Notes: a model not told the origin generated them from the sequence alone. Shown: positions 38,435 through 48,012, counted from the first letter of the stretch. The stretch is DNA of 64,000 bases from Bradyrhizobium lablabi (GCF_900141755.1 NZ_LT670844.1:3844001-3908000), one strand, 5' to 3'. Made by a program: numbers and translations.

Positions 38435-39496
38435 CTACGCCCGCACGTCGTTTAGTTTGCGGTATTCGGTCGGTGTAACCCCGGTCATCGCCTTGAAGGC
38501 GCGATTAAACGGCCCGAGCGACTGGAAGCCGGCATCCATCGCGATGGTGATCACGGGCACTTCGGCCTGCGAGGGATCGGCGAGTGCTGCCTTTGCTTCC
38601 TCGATCCGGTGATTGTTGAGGAAGACATTGAAATTGCGGTAGCCGAGCTCGCGGTTGATCAGGCGCCGCAATTTGTATTCGGGCACGCTGAGTTTTGTCG
38701 CCAGCGAGCCGATGGTGATACCCTCGTGGCGATAGATGCGCTCATCGGCCATCAGGCGCATCAAGGCGTCGAGCAATTTTTGGTCGGCATTTTTCGTCTC
38801 GGGCGAAGCGATGGCGGCGCGTGCTGGTTTCTCGGCGGCCGGAAACAGCGACTCGCCGTTGACCCGCATCAGCAAATAGGCAATCGCGGCAACTACACCG
38901 GCGAGAATCGCCGCATTCGCCGTGGCGAGGATGTTCGGCGAGCCATTCCCGGTGACAAAAAGCTGCAGGATGGCGTTGAAGGCGGCATAGACTGATGTCG
39001 CGACCACGACGAAGACGCGAAGCCGCCGGCGCTCCTCGACCAGGTCGGCGGACCAGGATGCAATGGTCTGCACTACCGCCAGCGCGGCAAAACCAAGCGA
39101 GATCACGCCGATCACGATCGCGAAAATGCGCGGGTCCAAGGTTTGCGCAGGCACCAGCACCAGACAATTGACGAGGCTTAACGCCACCACCGCAGCCCAT
39201 GGCGCGGCGTGCCAGAGGCGCATCTTAAAAGCATCGTCGAACAGCGCCCGCGCGAACAGCCAGAACACCACGACATTGCCGGTGGAAACCGCAATCAGGA
39301 CGGCCTGCCATGGCGTCAGCGGCGCGGCGAATCCGGCCGTTGCAGTCATCGCATGGGCCGCCGAGCCCAGCGCAAATGCGGTCGCGAGACGGCCGGCTGC
39401 AACGGTCCTGAAATCGCGAAACAACACCGCGGCAAGCAGCAACAGCAGCGTTGTCGTGCCCGCGCCCAGCGTCAGGTCGATTTGCGATAGCGTCAA
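38435..39496 (-). CDS. Membrane-bound AraC family regulator
   Basis: A 353-residue protein. Residues 1-225 contain seven hydrophobic segments (TTTLLLLLAAVLF; AVLIAVSTGNVVVFWLFARAL; IFAIVIGVISLGFAALAVVQ and others), a 7TM-like sensor, and the C-terminal about 110 residues form an AraC DNA-binding domain (TIGSLATKLSVPEYKLRRLIN; ITIAMDAGFQSLGPFNRAFK). It probably senses a membrane or periplasmic signal. The start is a TTG at 39494-39496, preceded by GGGA. Targets are unknown. Confidence 0.9.
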   Translation of the reverse strand: MTLSQIDLTLGAGTTTLLLLLAAVLFRDFRTVAAGRLATAFALGSAAHAMTATAGFAAPLTPWQAVLIAVSTGNVVVFWLFARALFDDAFKMRLWHAAPWAAVVALSLVNCLVLVPAQTLDPRIFAIVIGVISLGFAALAVVQTIASWSADLVEERRRLRVFVVVATSVYAAFNAILQLFVTGNGSPNILATANAAILAGVVAAIAYLLMRVNGESLFPAAEKPARAAIASPETKNADQKLLDALMRLMADERIYRHEGITIGSLATKLSVPEYKLRRLINRELGYRNFNVFLNNHRIEEAKAALADPSQAEVPVITIAMDAGFQSLGPFNRAFKAMTGVTPTEYRKLNDVRA

Positions 39497-39556
39497 GTCA
39501 CGATTTCCCGTTGGTCGTCATGATGCCGTTGAATCTAGTGCAAGCCATCGCCGGTT

Positions 39557-40141
39557 TCAATTTGCCGCACGTGTGGCGTTCTGCCATCTATCCCGCTGCG
39601 TCACCCAGACATTCGCGACATGACCAAACAAATCGGTCTCGCCCTGCTTTTCGGCCCCGAGCCGCCGTGCCACCGCCTCGGAGGCAACGTTTTCGCGGTC
39701 GATGCAATGGATGATCCGTTCGAGCTCGAAGGTGGTAAACGACCAGTCGATCGCCGCCCGCGCCGCTTCGACCGCATAACCCTTGCCGCGAAATTCTTTC
39801 GCAATTCCCCAGCCGACCTCAAATCCCGGCCAGCCCGGCGGAAACCACGGGCCGACGCGGCCGACGAATTTTCGGCTCGATTTCTCCTCGACCACGAACA
39901 TGCCGATACCATGCAGCACCCAATGCCCGGCCATGATGGCCGCATTGCGCCACCCGTTCAGCTCCTCGGTAATGGGCTTGCCATCGACCGTGATGAATCG
40001 CGCGGTTCCGGGGTCGGCCAGCATCGCTGTGTTCGGCACGATGTCGGCGCCGCACCAGCTGCGCAGGGTCAACCGCTCGGTCTCTATGACCGGGCCGTTG
40101 ACCTGCGCAAGCACCGCACTGGACTTGACGGGTGGGATCAT
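39557..40141 (-). CDS. GNAT family N-acetyltransferase (RimJ/RimL-like)
   Basis: A 194-residue acetyltransferase. It begins ETERLTLRSWCGAD, followed by the acetyl-CoA binding region FEVGWGIAKEFRGKGYAVEAA near 120-140 and IDRENVASEAVARRLG near 160-175, the RimJ/RimL type that acetylates N-termini or amines. AGGAA precedes the ATG at 40139-40141; an upstream frame to 40240 is not supported. The 149 bp between this start and the next gene upstream carry no visible feature. Confidence 0.9.
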   Translation of the reverse strand: MIPPVKSSAVLAQVNGPVIETERLTLRSWCGADIVPNTAMLADPGTARFITVDGKPITEELNGWRNAAIMAGHWVLHGIGMFVVEEKSSRKFVGRVGPWFPPGWPGFEVGWGIAKEFRGKGYAVEAARAAIDWSFTTFELERIIHCIDRENVASEAVARRLGAEKQGETDLFGHVANVWVTQRDRWQNATRAAN

Positions 40142-40290
40142 GGGTTTCCTGCCTTCCTCGCAGCTATCCGGCAGGCCCCGCGGAGGCTTTTCCGACATTC
40201 TGCGTCGATGCTGCGGGGTCCGAGCGCGCCACCACCCCACCGCGAGACGCGCTCAGCCCGCCTGCGATAGCTGCTGTTTGAAGCCGTACT

Positions 40291-41181
40291 TCAACCACCT
40301 TCGGTGGTGCCCCAGGCTCTGTCGAATCCTTCTTCCGCCAGATCGGCCGGCTCGATCCAGAACTGCGCCACGCCCATGTCGCAAAACATGAAATGCTTGT
40401 GCACCAACGTGTCGCTGTCCATCTGCAGGAGCAGAACGGTGCCATCAGCATGGGCACTTTCAGCCGTACCCTGGATGTCTTTGCCTATTCCCAACATCTG
40501 ATGCAGGGGACAATGAAGTTTCCGGCGAACGACCCCGTTTTGAAAGCGGGTCTCCTCAATGTACTCGCGCGGATTTGCAGCCTTGATGGCATCCCAAGAG
40601 CCCGGGCCCTTAAACAGGGGTAGCGGACCAATCGCGCGTTCAATCGATGCGACCATCGCTGCTTGGGCCGCCGCCGAGTAGGTATCTCTGGTGTCCGCAT
40701 GCGGGTTGACACCACCGAATGTATCGATCACGTGGGGTTCCAGGGCGGCCTCGGGATAGGCGCTCATGCCGGTCTGATAACCCCCAGCTCGCTGCCCAAA
40801 GCCATGCAAAATTTCAGGGATATCGTCCGGTACTGGGCGTTGGGGGCCAGCGCGATTGGTAAAGATAACACGGGTCGTCGCGAACGGCCCGCCATTTTCG
40901 TTCCACAGCATCTCCTCGACCATATCGGCAAAGAAGAAAAGGAGACCGGTTCCTGGCAGCTTTGGCGCATTGGCACCGCCATCGAGGGGAGTGGGTGGCA
41001 TTTGCGATAGATCTACCTGCACCAAAAAATGAAGAGGCGTGCCAGTTTGTCTTTGTCGCGGCCACTCGATTTTGGAAGGAAGAGACGGCAGCCCGCCCAA
41101 CTTGCTCAGAGAAGCCTTCCCTGGTTGCCGCCGGAACCAGATCGCCGGTTCGCGCTGCTTGTCGATTTCGTTCGGGTGCAT
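40291..41181 (-). CDS. DUF1963 family protein (YwqG-like)
   Basis: A 296-residue protein. The segments LGGLPSLPSKIEWPR, GTPLHFLVQVDLSQMP and LLFFFADMVEEM near the N-terminus, and LLQMDSDTL and CDMGVAQFWIEPADLAE near the C-terminus are characteristic of the DUF1963/YwqG family, whose function is unknown. GGAG lies 7 nt before the ATG at 41179-41181; a frame back to 41262 has a basic, unlikely N-terminus. 198 bp separate it from the divergent pirin gene. Confidence 0.82.
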   Translation of the reverse strand: MHPNEIDKQREPAIWFRRQPGKASLSKLGGLPSLPSKIEWPRQRQTGTPLHFLVQVDLSQMPPTPLDGGANAPKLPGTGLLFFFADMVEEMLWNENGGPFATTRVIFTNRAGPQRPVPDDIPEILHGFGQRAGGYQTGMSAYPEAALEPHVIDTFGGVNPHADTRDTYSAAAQAAMVASIERAIGPLPLFKGPGSWDAIKAANPREYIEETRFQNGVVRRKLHCPLHQMLGIGKDIQGTAESAHADGTVLLLQMDSDTLVHKHFMFCDMGVAQFWIEPADLAEEGFDRAWGTTEGG

Positions 41182-41379
41182 CCTGAAGCTCCGCCGCCTA
41201 CGTCCAGTTGCCAATGATCCTCCGAAAGCAAGAGCAGAATTCCACACCCGCTTGCAACACAATTTATAATTGCGCTCTCAGGAGCGCATTCCATAGAGCT
41301 TTGCTCGATCGGCAGCTCTTGAAGTGGCGTTCGCGCGCTCCGGCATTTGCTGCTATGATCGCCGCAAAAAGGAGCCCCC

Positions 41380-42297
41380 ATGAGCTGGATGCCCACCAAC
41401 GATCCCGTGCTCGGCGATCCCACAACCTGCGATGCGCTGGAACTGATTATCGTGCCGCGCACCCGCGACCTCGGCGATGGATTCCAGGTCCGCCGCGCGC
41501 TGCCGCATGGCAAGCGCCAGATGGTCGGGCCCTTCATCTTCTTCGACCATTTCGGGCCGGTGCAGTTCATGTCCGGCAAAGGCATGGATGTGCGGCCGCA
41601 TCCGCATATCGGGCTTGCCACCGTCACCTATTTGTTCGACGGCTCGATCATGCACCGCGACAGCGAGGGCAACATCCAGGAGATCCAGCCCGGCGCGATG
41701 AACCTGATGACGGCCGGGCGCGGCATCGCGCATTCCGAGCGGACGCCGGACGTGCAGCGCCAGAGCGGCCAGAAGATGCTCGGCCTGCAAAGCTGGATCG
41801 CGCTGCCGGCCGGCTCCGAAGAGATCGCACCATCGTTCCAGCATTATGCCGCCGGCGATCTGCCCATGATCGCGGAGCGTGGCTTTTCCGCGCGGGTGAT
41901 CGCGGGCTCCTCGTTCGGCATCACCTCGCCGGTCGCGATGGTGTCGCCATGGTTCTACACCGAGGTCACCGCGGAACAAGGCGTCAGCGTGCCGCTCGAT
42001 CCCGACCATGAGGAGCGCGCCATCTATCTGGTCGACGGCGAGGTCGAAATCGCCGGCGAACGCTACGAGGGGCCGCGCCTTCTGATCTTCCGGCCCGGCG
42101 ACCGCATCACGGTCAAGACCACAAAGCCTGCGCGAATGATGTTCCTCGGCGGCGATGCGCTGGAAGGCCCGCGTCATATCTGGTGGAATTTTGTCTCGTC
42201 CAGTAAAGAGCGGATCGAGCAGGCCAAGGCGGACTGGAAAAGCGGCCGCTTCGCGCATGTCCCCAACGAACACGAGTTCATTCCGCTGCCGGAGTGA
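41380..42297 (+). CDS. Pirin family protein
   Basis: A 305-residue two-cupin protein. The metal-binding HPHIG (H-x-H) near residue 74, followed by MHRDSEGN and GIAHSER, matches the iron-binding cupin of pirins; the second cupin has VDGEVEIAGERYEGP. Pirins act as quercetinases or as iron- and redox-sensitive cofactors. AAGGAG lies 6 nt before the ATG. The purC gene follows on the same strand after a 65-bp gap. Confidence 0.9.
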   Translation: MSWMPTNDPVLGDPTTCDALELIIVPRTRDLGDGFQVRRALPHGKRQMVGPFIFFDHFGPVQFMSGKGMDVRPHPHIGLATVTYLFDGSIMHRDSEGNIQEIQPGAMNLMTAGRGIAHSERTPDVQRQSGQKMLGLQSWIALPAGSEEIAPSFQHYAAGDLPMIAERGFSARVIAGSSFGITSPVAMVSPWFYTEVTAEQGVSVPLDPDHEERAIYLVDGEVEIAGERYEGPRLLIFRPGDRITVKTTKPARMMFLGGDALEGPRHIWWNFVSSSKERIEQAKADWKSGRFAHVPNEHEFIPLPE

Positions 42298-42362
42298 ACC
42301 AACCACCATCACTTTTGCCATCCGCCTTTGCGGGCGTGGCATTGCCTTTGAAAGTTTGATTG

Positions 42363-43313
42363 ATGACCACCATGCTCGCCAGCGACCTGCCTTTGCCCCG
42401 GCTCGGGCGCGGCAAGGTCCGCGATATCTATGCGGCAGGCCGCGACCGCGTGCTGCTCGTGACCACCGACCGCATCTCAGCCTTCGATGTCGTGATGGCC
42501 GAAACCATCCCGATGAAGGGCGCGGTGCTGACCCAGATCAGCGCGTGGTGGTTCAAGCAGCTCAAAGGCGTGGTCCCTCATCACATGATCAGCGCCGACG
42601 CGGATGCGATCATCGAGGAAGTGCCTGCGCTGCAGGGACATCAAGCTTCGCTTGCCGGGCGCGCGATGCTGTGCCGGCGCACAAGCGTGTTTCCGATCGA
42701 ATGCGTGATCCGCGGCTATCTCTCGGGCTCGGCATGGAAGGAATACGCCGCCGAGGGGACGCTGGCCGGCGAAAAACTCCCGCCCGGTCTCGTCGAAAGC
42801 GCAAAACTTCAGCCTGCGATCTTCAGCCCGGCGACCAAGGCCGAGACCGGCCATGACGAGAACATCACGATTGCGCGGATGCGCGAAATTCTCGGCGACG
42901 AGGTCACCTATACGCTCGAGAGCATGACGAGGGCGGTCTATACGCTCGGCGAGAAAATCAGCCGCGATCGGGGCATCATCATCGCCGACACCAAATTCGA
43001 ATTTGGCCGGGACAAAGACGGAAATATCATCCTGATCGACGAGGTGATGACGCCCGACAGTTCGCGGTTCTGGGCGGCGGATGTCTACAAGCCCGGCCAG
43101 CCGCAGCCAAGTTTCGACAAGCAGCCGCTGCGCGACTATCTCGACGCCGAGCGCCGCGCCGGCCGCTGGAACGGCGACGCACCGCCGCCGCCCTTGCCGG
43201 CAACCGTGGTGGAAGCAACCAGCAAGCGTTATCTCGAGGCCTATCGTCGCATTACGGGCGCTGATCTAAACATCTCCCTCGCCCCGCCCTTCGCGGGGAG
43301 AGGGTTGGGGTGA
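42363..43313 (+). CDS. purC: Phosphoribosylaminoimidazole-succinocarboxamide synthase (SAICAR synthetase), long form
   Basis: A 316-residue enzyme joining CAIR and aspartate with ATP in de novo purine synthesis. [30 protein letters not shown] at the N-terminus and [40 protein letters not shown] further on are the family's ATP and substrate signatures. It is the longer, yeast Ade1-like form. The last about a dozen codons ([13 protein letters not shown]) are read out of a palindromic repeat that supplies the stop codon. Starts at 42363 or 42372 are both possible; neither has a strong ribosome site. Confidence 0.93.
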   Translation: MTTMLASDLPLPRLGRGKVRDIYAAGRDRVLLVTTDRISAFDVVMAETIPMKGAVLTQISAWWFKQLKGVVPHHMISADADAIIEEVPALQGHQASLAGRAMLCRRTSVFPIECVIRGYLSGSAWKEYAAEGTLAGEKLPPGLVESAKLQPAIFSPATKAETGHDENITIARMREILGDEVTYTLESMTRAVYTLGEKISRDRGIIIADTKFEFGRDKDGNIILIDEVMTPDSSRFWAADVYKPGQPQPSFDKQPLRDYLDAERRAGRWNGDAPPPPLPATVVEATSKRYLEAYRRITGADLNISLAPPFAGRGLG

Positions 43314-43410
43314 GGGGCTCTATCCGCAAATTCCGAAGATAACGAGTGCGGCGACTCCCCCTCACCCGGATTGCTTCGCAATCCGACCTCTCCCCGCAGG
43401 CGGGGCGAGG
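43277..43410. repeat. Palindromic repeat, family D, copy 2 (overlaps the purC end)
   Basis: CCTCGCCCCGC...GCGGGGCGAGG ends are inverted, with the inner CACCCGGATTGCTTCGCAAT shared with 14541-14706. Its first 37 bp are inside purC, so the element entered the 3' end of the gene. Confidence 0.85.
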
Positions 43411-43457
43411 TAAGGTTGAGACCGTTTGCATCAAGAGAACAACAGGGAGCGCCTGAC

Positions 43458-44255
43458 ATGACCGACACCGATACCGTGCTTGTCGAACGCGATGGACCGG
43501 TGACCATCGTCTCCATCAATCGCCCGCATTGCCGCAACGCCGTCGACGGCGCGACCGCGCGCAAGCTTTACGACGCGTTTTTGGCATTCGACGCCGACAC
43601 CGAAGCATCGGTCGCGGTGTTCACCGGAACCGGCGGCTATTTCTGCGCCGGCGCCGACCTCAAGGCGGTGGCAACAGGTGATCCCAACAAGAAGCGCGAG
43701 ATCGGCGGTCACGATACGATCGCGCCGATGGGGCCAAGCCGCCTGCGGCTGACAAAACCCGTGATCGCGGCAGTCGAGGGATTTGCGGTCGCCGGCGGCA
43801 TGGAACTGGCGCTGTGGGCGGATATGCGCGTGGTCGCCGAAGATGCCATTTTCGGCGTTTTCTGCCGCCGTTTCGGCGTGCCGCTGATCGATCTTGGCAC
43901 CATCCGGCTGCCGCGATTGATCGGCCATTCCCAGGCGATCGACCTTATTCTCACCGGACGCCCAGTCGGCGGCGCGGAAGCCTTGCGCATGGGGCTTGCC
44001 AACCGCCTGGTGCCGAAAGGCGAGACGCGGGCGCAGGCGATCGCGTTGGCCAAGGAGATCGCACGCTTTCCGCAAACTTGCCTGCGCGCCGATCGGCTCT
44101 CGGCGTTGCAGCAATGGGGCCTCGCCGAGGAAGACGCCATCGCCAATGAAATGCGCGGCGGGCTCGAGGTCATCGCCTCAGGCGAAACGCTTTCCGGCGC
44201 GAGACGTTTTGCCTCGGGCGTCGGCCGCCACGGCGCGTTCGGCGGGAACGAATAA
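43458..44255 (+). CDS. Enoyl-CoA hydratase / crotonase family protein
   Basis: A 265-residue crotonase-fold enzyme. RPHCRNAVDGATARKL near residue 20, GGYFCAGADLKAV near 58-70 and AVEGFAVAGGMELALWADMR near 95-115 give the oxyanion-hole and CoA-binding elements. Substrate unknown: a hydratase, isomerase or related reaction on an acyl-CoA. The ATG at 43458 follows GGGAG at 8 nt. The upstream frame into the repeat is not real. It follows purC on the same strand but the repeat separates them. Confidence 0.92.
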   Translation: MTDTDTVLVERDGPVTIVSINRPHCRNAVDGATARKLYDAFLAFDADTEASVAVFTGTGGYFCAGADLKAVATGDPNKKREIGGHDTIAPMGPSRLRLTKPVIAAVEGFAVAGGMELALWADMRVVAEDAIFGVFCRRFGVPLIDLGTIRLPRLIGHSQAIDLILTGRPVGGAEALRMGLANRLVPKGETRAQAIALAKEIARFPQTCLRADRLSALQQWGLAEEDAIANEMRGGLEVIASGETLSGARRFASGVGRHGAFGGNE

Positions 44256-44380
44256 GCCCTCGCTCTCGCAAACCGCCAGGACGAGGGTTTAAGGTTACTG
44301 CGCGGGTTCCATCGCGAATCCGGATCGACGTAAAAATATTGTTTTGCTCGTGCGCCGCAGTCGTCTACCACTGACGCCAG

Positions 44381-46612
44381 GTGCTAGGGGCAAGCGCGCG
44401 CGTGGTCATCCAATCCGTTAGTCAATCCGTCAATCTCGGTCCAAGGTTCCGGGCAGCGCTGAACGACGTCCTCGGCGGCGGCGCCGCCAGCGTCCTGACC
44501 GTCACCTTCGGGCTATCCTATTCGCTGTTAATCTTCGCGGGCCCGCTCTCGCCCTATCTCTCTTACGGCGTCGCCGCGACCTTCATTTCATCCGCCGTGC
44601 TCGCCGCAATCATTGCGCTCGGAAGCTCGTTGCCGTTCGCGGTCGGGGGCCCGGAGAGTTCAACCGCGGCGGTGACGGGAATATTGGCGTCCTCGCTGGT
44701 CGAACACATCCAGGCGAACGATCCTTCGGCAGCGCTGCTCGGACCGGTCCTGATCACGCTTGGCCTTTCAACCATCCTTACCGGCATCGTGCTGTGCGGT
44801 TTCGGGGTGACGCGGATGGGCCGCGCAATCCGTTATGTGCCCTACCCCGTGGTCGGCGGATTTCTCGGCGCGACCGGCTTGCTGATCGTGCTCGGCGCTA
44901 TTCGCGTCATCACCGGCCAGCGCGTTCAATTCGCAACCCTCGATCGCTTCGCCAATCTGTTGACGGTGTCCGAACTGGCGGCAGCCTGCGCGATGGCGCT
45001 GGTGCTGTACTTGACCTGGCACCGTTCGCGAAGCTCGTTCGGATTGCCCGTCATTCTGATCGGCGGTGTCATCGCCGCACATGTCGCGTTCTGGCTTGCC
45101 GGCATCCCGCTGGCGGAAGCGCAGGCCTCGGGATGGACCTTTCAGCCGCCGCCCGGGGCTTCCTTCATGTTGCCGTGGAGCGCCAAAGAGATCAGCCACT
45201 ATCCCTGGTACACGGTGCCTGACCTGTTGGGTAATCTGATCGCCGTCATCTTCGTGACGGCGACCAGCACCTTGTTCAACACCACCGGCGTCGAAGTCGC
45301 CTCGCAGCGCGAAGCCGACCTCGAACGGGAACTCAACGTCACCGGAATCGCCAACATGCTCTCGGGCGCGTTGGGCGGTTATCCGGGCTGTATTTCGATC
45401 AGCCGCTCGATGCTCAACCTCAACAGCGGCGGCACCGGCCGCCTGTCCGGCCTGACGGTCGCCGCGGTCTCCGCGCTGATGCTGGCGGTTGCCCCGATGC
45501 TGCTCGGCTACATGCCGAAATTCGTGCTCGGCGGGCTGTTGATCTATCTGGGCGCGGATCAGCTCCATAAATGGATCGTCGAGTCGCGGCGGCGGCTCTC
45601 GAAAACCGAATATGTGTCGCTGCTGGCGATCATCGTCATCATCGTGCAATGGGGCTTTGTCGCCGGCGTCCTGATCGGCACCGTGATCGGCTGCGCGACC
45701 TTTGCATTGAGCGCGTCGCGCATCGATTCCATCAAATACAGCTTTGACGGTTCGGAATATCGCAGTTCGCTCGACCGCTCGCGCGACGATCAGGCGCTGC
45801 TGGCCGCGCACGGCGGCGAAATCCAGGGCCTCAATCTGCAAAGCTATCTGTTCTTCGGCTCGGCCAACCGGCTTTACCAGCACGTCAAGGCGCTGCTGGC
45901 GCGCCACCCGGAATGCCGCTTCCTGGTGTTCGACTTCAAGCTCGTCACCGGCATCGATTCGTCGGCCGCCTACAGTTTTGCCCAGATCAAGCGGGCGGCG
46001 CATGACCGCGGCATCCGGCTGGTGCTGGTCCATCTACCGGCGGCGGCAGAGAAGGCGCTGCGGTCGAGCGAATTCATCTCCAAGGAGGTGAACATCATCG
46101 CCGAACTGGATCACGCGCTGGAGTGGTGCGAGAACGAGATCATCACGCAACATCAGGGCCGCGAACAGGAGGAAGCCTCGCTGCGCGACTGGTTTACCCA
46201 GATTCTCGGGGGCGAGCGCGACGCGGTCGCGTTGATGCATCGCTGCCAGCGCATCGAAGTCGATGCCGGCGAGACCATCGTCAGCGCCGGTGACGCTGCT
46301 GATTCCATGCATTTCATCCTCGATGGCCGGGTGGGGATCATGATTCCGGCGGATGAAGGCCGCACCACACGGGTGCGAAGTCTCGGCCGTTACACGACGA
46401 TCGGCGAGATGGGCCTGGTGTCGCATGCGCCGCGCAACGCGACGATCCAGGCCGAGATCGCCAGCATTCTCTACGTGCTTGGCGCGGAGCAATTCGAACT
46501 CATCAAGCGCGACGATCCCGTGCTAAGCCAGAAACTCCTGACCTATTTCGTCTCCGTGATGGCCGAACGGCTGACCTTTGCCAATCGCATGATCGCGGTG
46601 CTGCGACGGTAA
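44381..46612 (+). CDS. SulP family anion transporter with STAS and cyclic-nucleotide-binding domains
   Basis: A 743-residue membrane protein. About 12-14 membrane helices in residues 25-435 carry the SulP signature region (STLFNTTGVEVASQREAD, GALGGYPGCISISRSML). A STAS domain follows at about 480-590 (LVFDFKLVTGIDSSAAYSF), and a cNMP-binding domain at about 620-735 (VDAGETIVSAGDAADSMHF, GRYTTIGEMGLV). SulP proteins move sulfate, bicarbonate or dicarboxylates; the cNMP domain suggests control by a cyclic nucleotide. Possible starts are the GTG at 44381 or the in-frame GTG at 44402; only a weak AGGGG lies between. The substrate is unknown. Confidence 0.93.
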   Translation: MLGASARVVIQSVSQSVNLGPRFRAALNDVLGGGAASVLTVTFGLSYSLLIFAGPLSPYLSYGVAATFISSAVLAAIIALGSSLPFAVGGPESSTAAVTGILASSLVEHIQANDPSAALLGPVLITLGLSTILTGIVLCGFGVTRMGRAIRYVPYPVVGGFLGATGLLIVLGAIRVITGQRVQFATLDRFANLLTVSELAAACAMALVLYLTWHRSRSSFGLPVILIGGVIAAHVAFWLAGIPLAEAQASGWTFQPPPGASFMLPWSAKEISHYPWYTVPDLLGNLIAVIFVTATSTLFNTTGVEVASQREADLERELNVTGIANMLSGALGGYPGCISISRSMLNLNSGGTGRLSGLTVAAVSALMLAVAPMLLGYMPKFVLGGLLIYLGADQLHKWIVESRRRLSKTEYVSLLAIIVIIVQWGFVAGVLIGTVIGCATFALSASRIDSIKYSFDGSEYRSSLDRSRDDQALLAAHGGEIQGLNLQSYLFFGSANRLYQHVKALLARHPECRFLVFDFKLVTGIDSSAAYSFAQIKRAAHDRGIRLVLVHLPAAAEKALRSSEFISKEVNIIAELDHALEWCENEIITQHQGREQEEASLRDWFTQILGGERDAVALMHRCQRIEVDAGETIVSAGDAADSMHFILDGRVGIMIPADEGRTTRVRSLGRYTTIGEMGLVSHAPRNATIQAEIASILYVLGAEQFELIKRDDPVLSQKLLTYFVSVMAERLTFANRMIAVLRR

Positions 46613-46614
46613 AT

Positions 46615-46763
46615 CGTCGTCCCTGCAAAGTGTTTGGGACCCATAACCACAGGCGTTTGTTGTTAAGGAAGCCGTCGCCCCGGGGTGCCCAATTGCGAGG
46701 CCGCGGCGTCGCGATGAGCGCAATTGCGCTCACGCGGGGGTCCCCGCTTTCGCGGGGACGACA
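46615..46763. repeat. Palindromic repeat, family E, copy 2
   Basis: CGTCGTCCCTGCAAAG opens it and GCGGGGACGAC closes it; inside is the shared block CCATAACCACAGGCG, and GAGCGCAATTGCGCTC is palindromic. It begins 3 bp after the SulP stop and reaches to 62 bp before the MetX-like start. Confidence 0.85.
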
Positions 46764-46825
46764 CTGGAGAGTTTTGCGTTTTGAGCGCTGGCGTGCTGAG
46801 ATATTCGTTCACCGGGCTCACCAGC

Positions 46826-47863
46826 ATGACAGCACTTCCCGACCTGGAGACCTTCGTCATCGGCGATTTTCGCCTGCAAAGCGGGACCGTCATGCCGGCC
46901 GTCACCATCGCCTATCGGACGCTGGGCACGCTTGCGCCCGATCGCAGCAATGCGGTGCTGGTCACCCATGGCAACACCAGCGGCCCGCAGATGATCGATC
47001 CCGGCGGATCGACCGGCGAAGGCAGCTGGAACGAGATTGTCGGCCCCGGCAAGGCGGTCGACACCAACCGCTACTTTGCGATTTGTCCGAACATGCTGGG
47101 GTCGTCCTATGGATCGACCAATGCGGCGAGCCTCGATCCGGCGACGGGCAAGCGCTACGGACCGCGGTTTCCCGAAATCAATGTAAGCGATATCGTCGCC
47201 ACCCAGCGCGCGCTGCTCGATCATCTCGGCATCGAACGGCTGGTTGCGATCGTCGGCCCGTCCTATGGCGGGTTCCAGGCCTTTCAATGGGCGGTCAACT
47301 ATCCCGGGATGATGAAAGGGATCGCCGCCATCGTCACATCTCCGCTGGTGCCGCGCGAGCGCTCCGAGGGCAATGTGGAGCGCCTGCTCGCAACGCTGTC
47401 GAAGGACCCCAACTGGAACGGCGGCGACTATTACGATGGCGACGGCGTTAAGGAGACCATGATCCAGATCCGCTCCGCCACGCTGAAAACCTACGGGATC
47501 GAGACCCGTCTCCGGGATACGATGTCCGACCCTGAAGAGATCGAGGCGGCGATCCGGGAGGAGGCCGCGCGATGGGCGAGAGGGTTCGATGCAAACTCGC
47601 TGATCATCCTGGCCAAAGCGTTGCGCGGCTTCGACGTGAGGCCGCAATTTTCCAACATCAAATCGAAGGTTCTCTATGTCTTGTCCCGGACCGACAAATT
47701 ATTTCCTCCGGACCTTGCCCCCGGCGTGATGCAGGGATTGAAGGCCGCCGGCGTCGACGCCGACTATTTTCTGCTCGACAGCGACTACGGCCACTCGGCA
47801 TCCGGCCGCGACGCGCATAAATGGGCGCCGCGGTTGCGCACGTTCATGGAGAGCCTGGAGTAG
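46826..47863 (+). CDS. Alpha/beta hydrolase of the homoserine O-acetyltransferase (MetX)-like family
   Basis: A 345-residue alpha/beta fold protein. The N-terminal VTIAYRTLGTLAPDRSNAVLV and HGNTSG resemble MetX, and MMKGIAAIVTSPLV, LRGFDVRP and YGHSASGRDAH (histidine near 323) are also MetX-like. But the nucleophile elbow is GPSYGG near residue 144 in place of the GGSMGG of true MetX, so this is more likely a related hydrolase or acyltransferase. I chose the ATG at 46826; the frame upstream runs into the repeat. Copies of the family E repeat flank it on both sides. Confidence 0.82.
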   Translation: MTALPDLETFVIGDFRLQSGTVMPAVTIAYRTLGTLAPDRSNAVLVTHGNTSGPQMIDPGGSTGEGSWNEIVGPGKAVDTNRYFAICPNMLGSSYGSTNAASLDPATGKRYGPRFPEINVSDIVATQRALLDHLGIERLVAIVGPSYGGFQAFQWAVNYPGMMKGIAAIVTSPLVPRERSEGNVERLLATLSKDPNWNGGDYYDGDGVKETMIQIRSATLKTYGIETRLRDTMSDPEEIEAAIREEAARWARGFDANSLIILAKALRGFDVRPQFSNIKSKVLYVLSRTDKLFPPDLAPGVMQGLKAAGVDADYFLLDSDYGHSASGRDAHKWAPRLRTFMESLE

Positions 47864-47879
47864 GGATGCAAACTCCCCT

Positions 47880-47997
47880 GTCGTCCCCGCGAAGGCGGGG
47901 ACCCATAACCACAGGCGCTCGTTGTTAGGGAAGCCGTCACCCCGCGTGGCTCATTGAGAGGCCGCGGCGTATGGGTCCCGGCGTTCGCCGGGACGAC
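47880..47997. repeat. Palindromic repeat, family E, copy 3
   Basis: GTCGTCCCCGCGAAGG at the left pairs with CCGGGACGAC at the right. It shares CCATAACCACAGGCG and GGCCGCGGCGT with copy 2 in the same orientation. It lies between the convergent MetX-like and aldehyde dehydrogenase genes. Confidence 0.85.
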
Positions 47998-48012
47998 GCA
48001 AGTAGTTTCCCC

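Noticed and set aside
43371..43457. N-terminal extension of the crotonase gene into the repeat
   Set aside because: The ribosome site GGGAG and the family N-terminus fit the ATG at 43458; the extension is just repeat sequence.
46826..47863. True homoserine O-acetyltransferase (metX)
   Set aside because: The elbow reads GPSYGG in place of GGSMGG, and no methionine genes are near; I keep only a family-level name.
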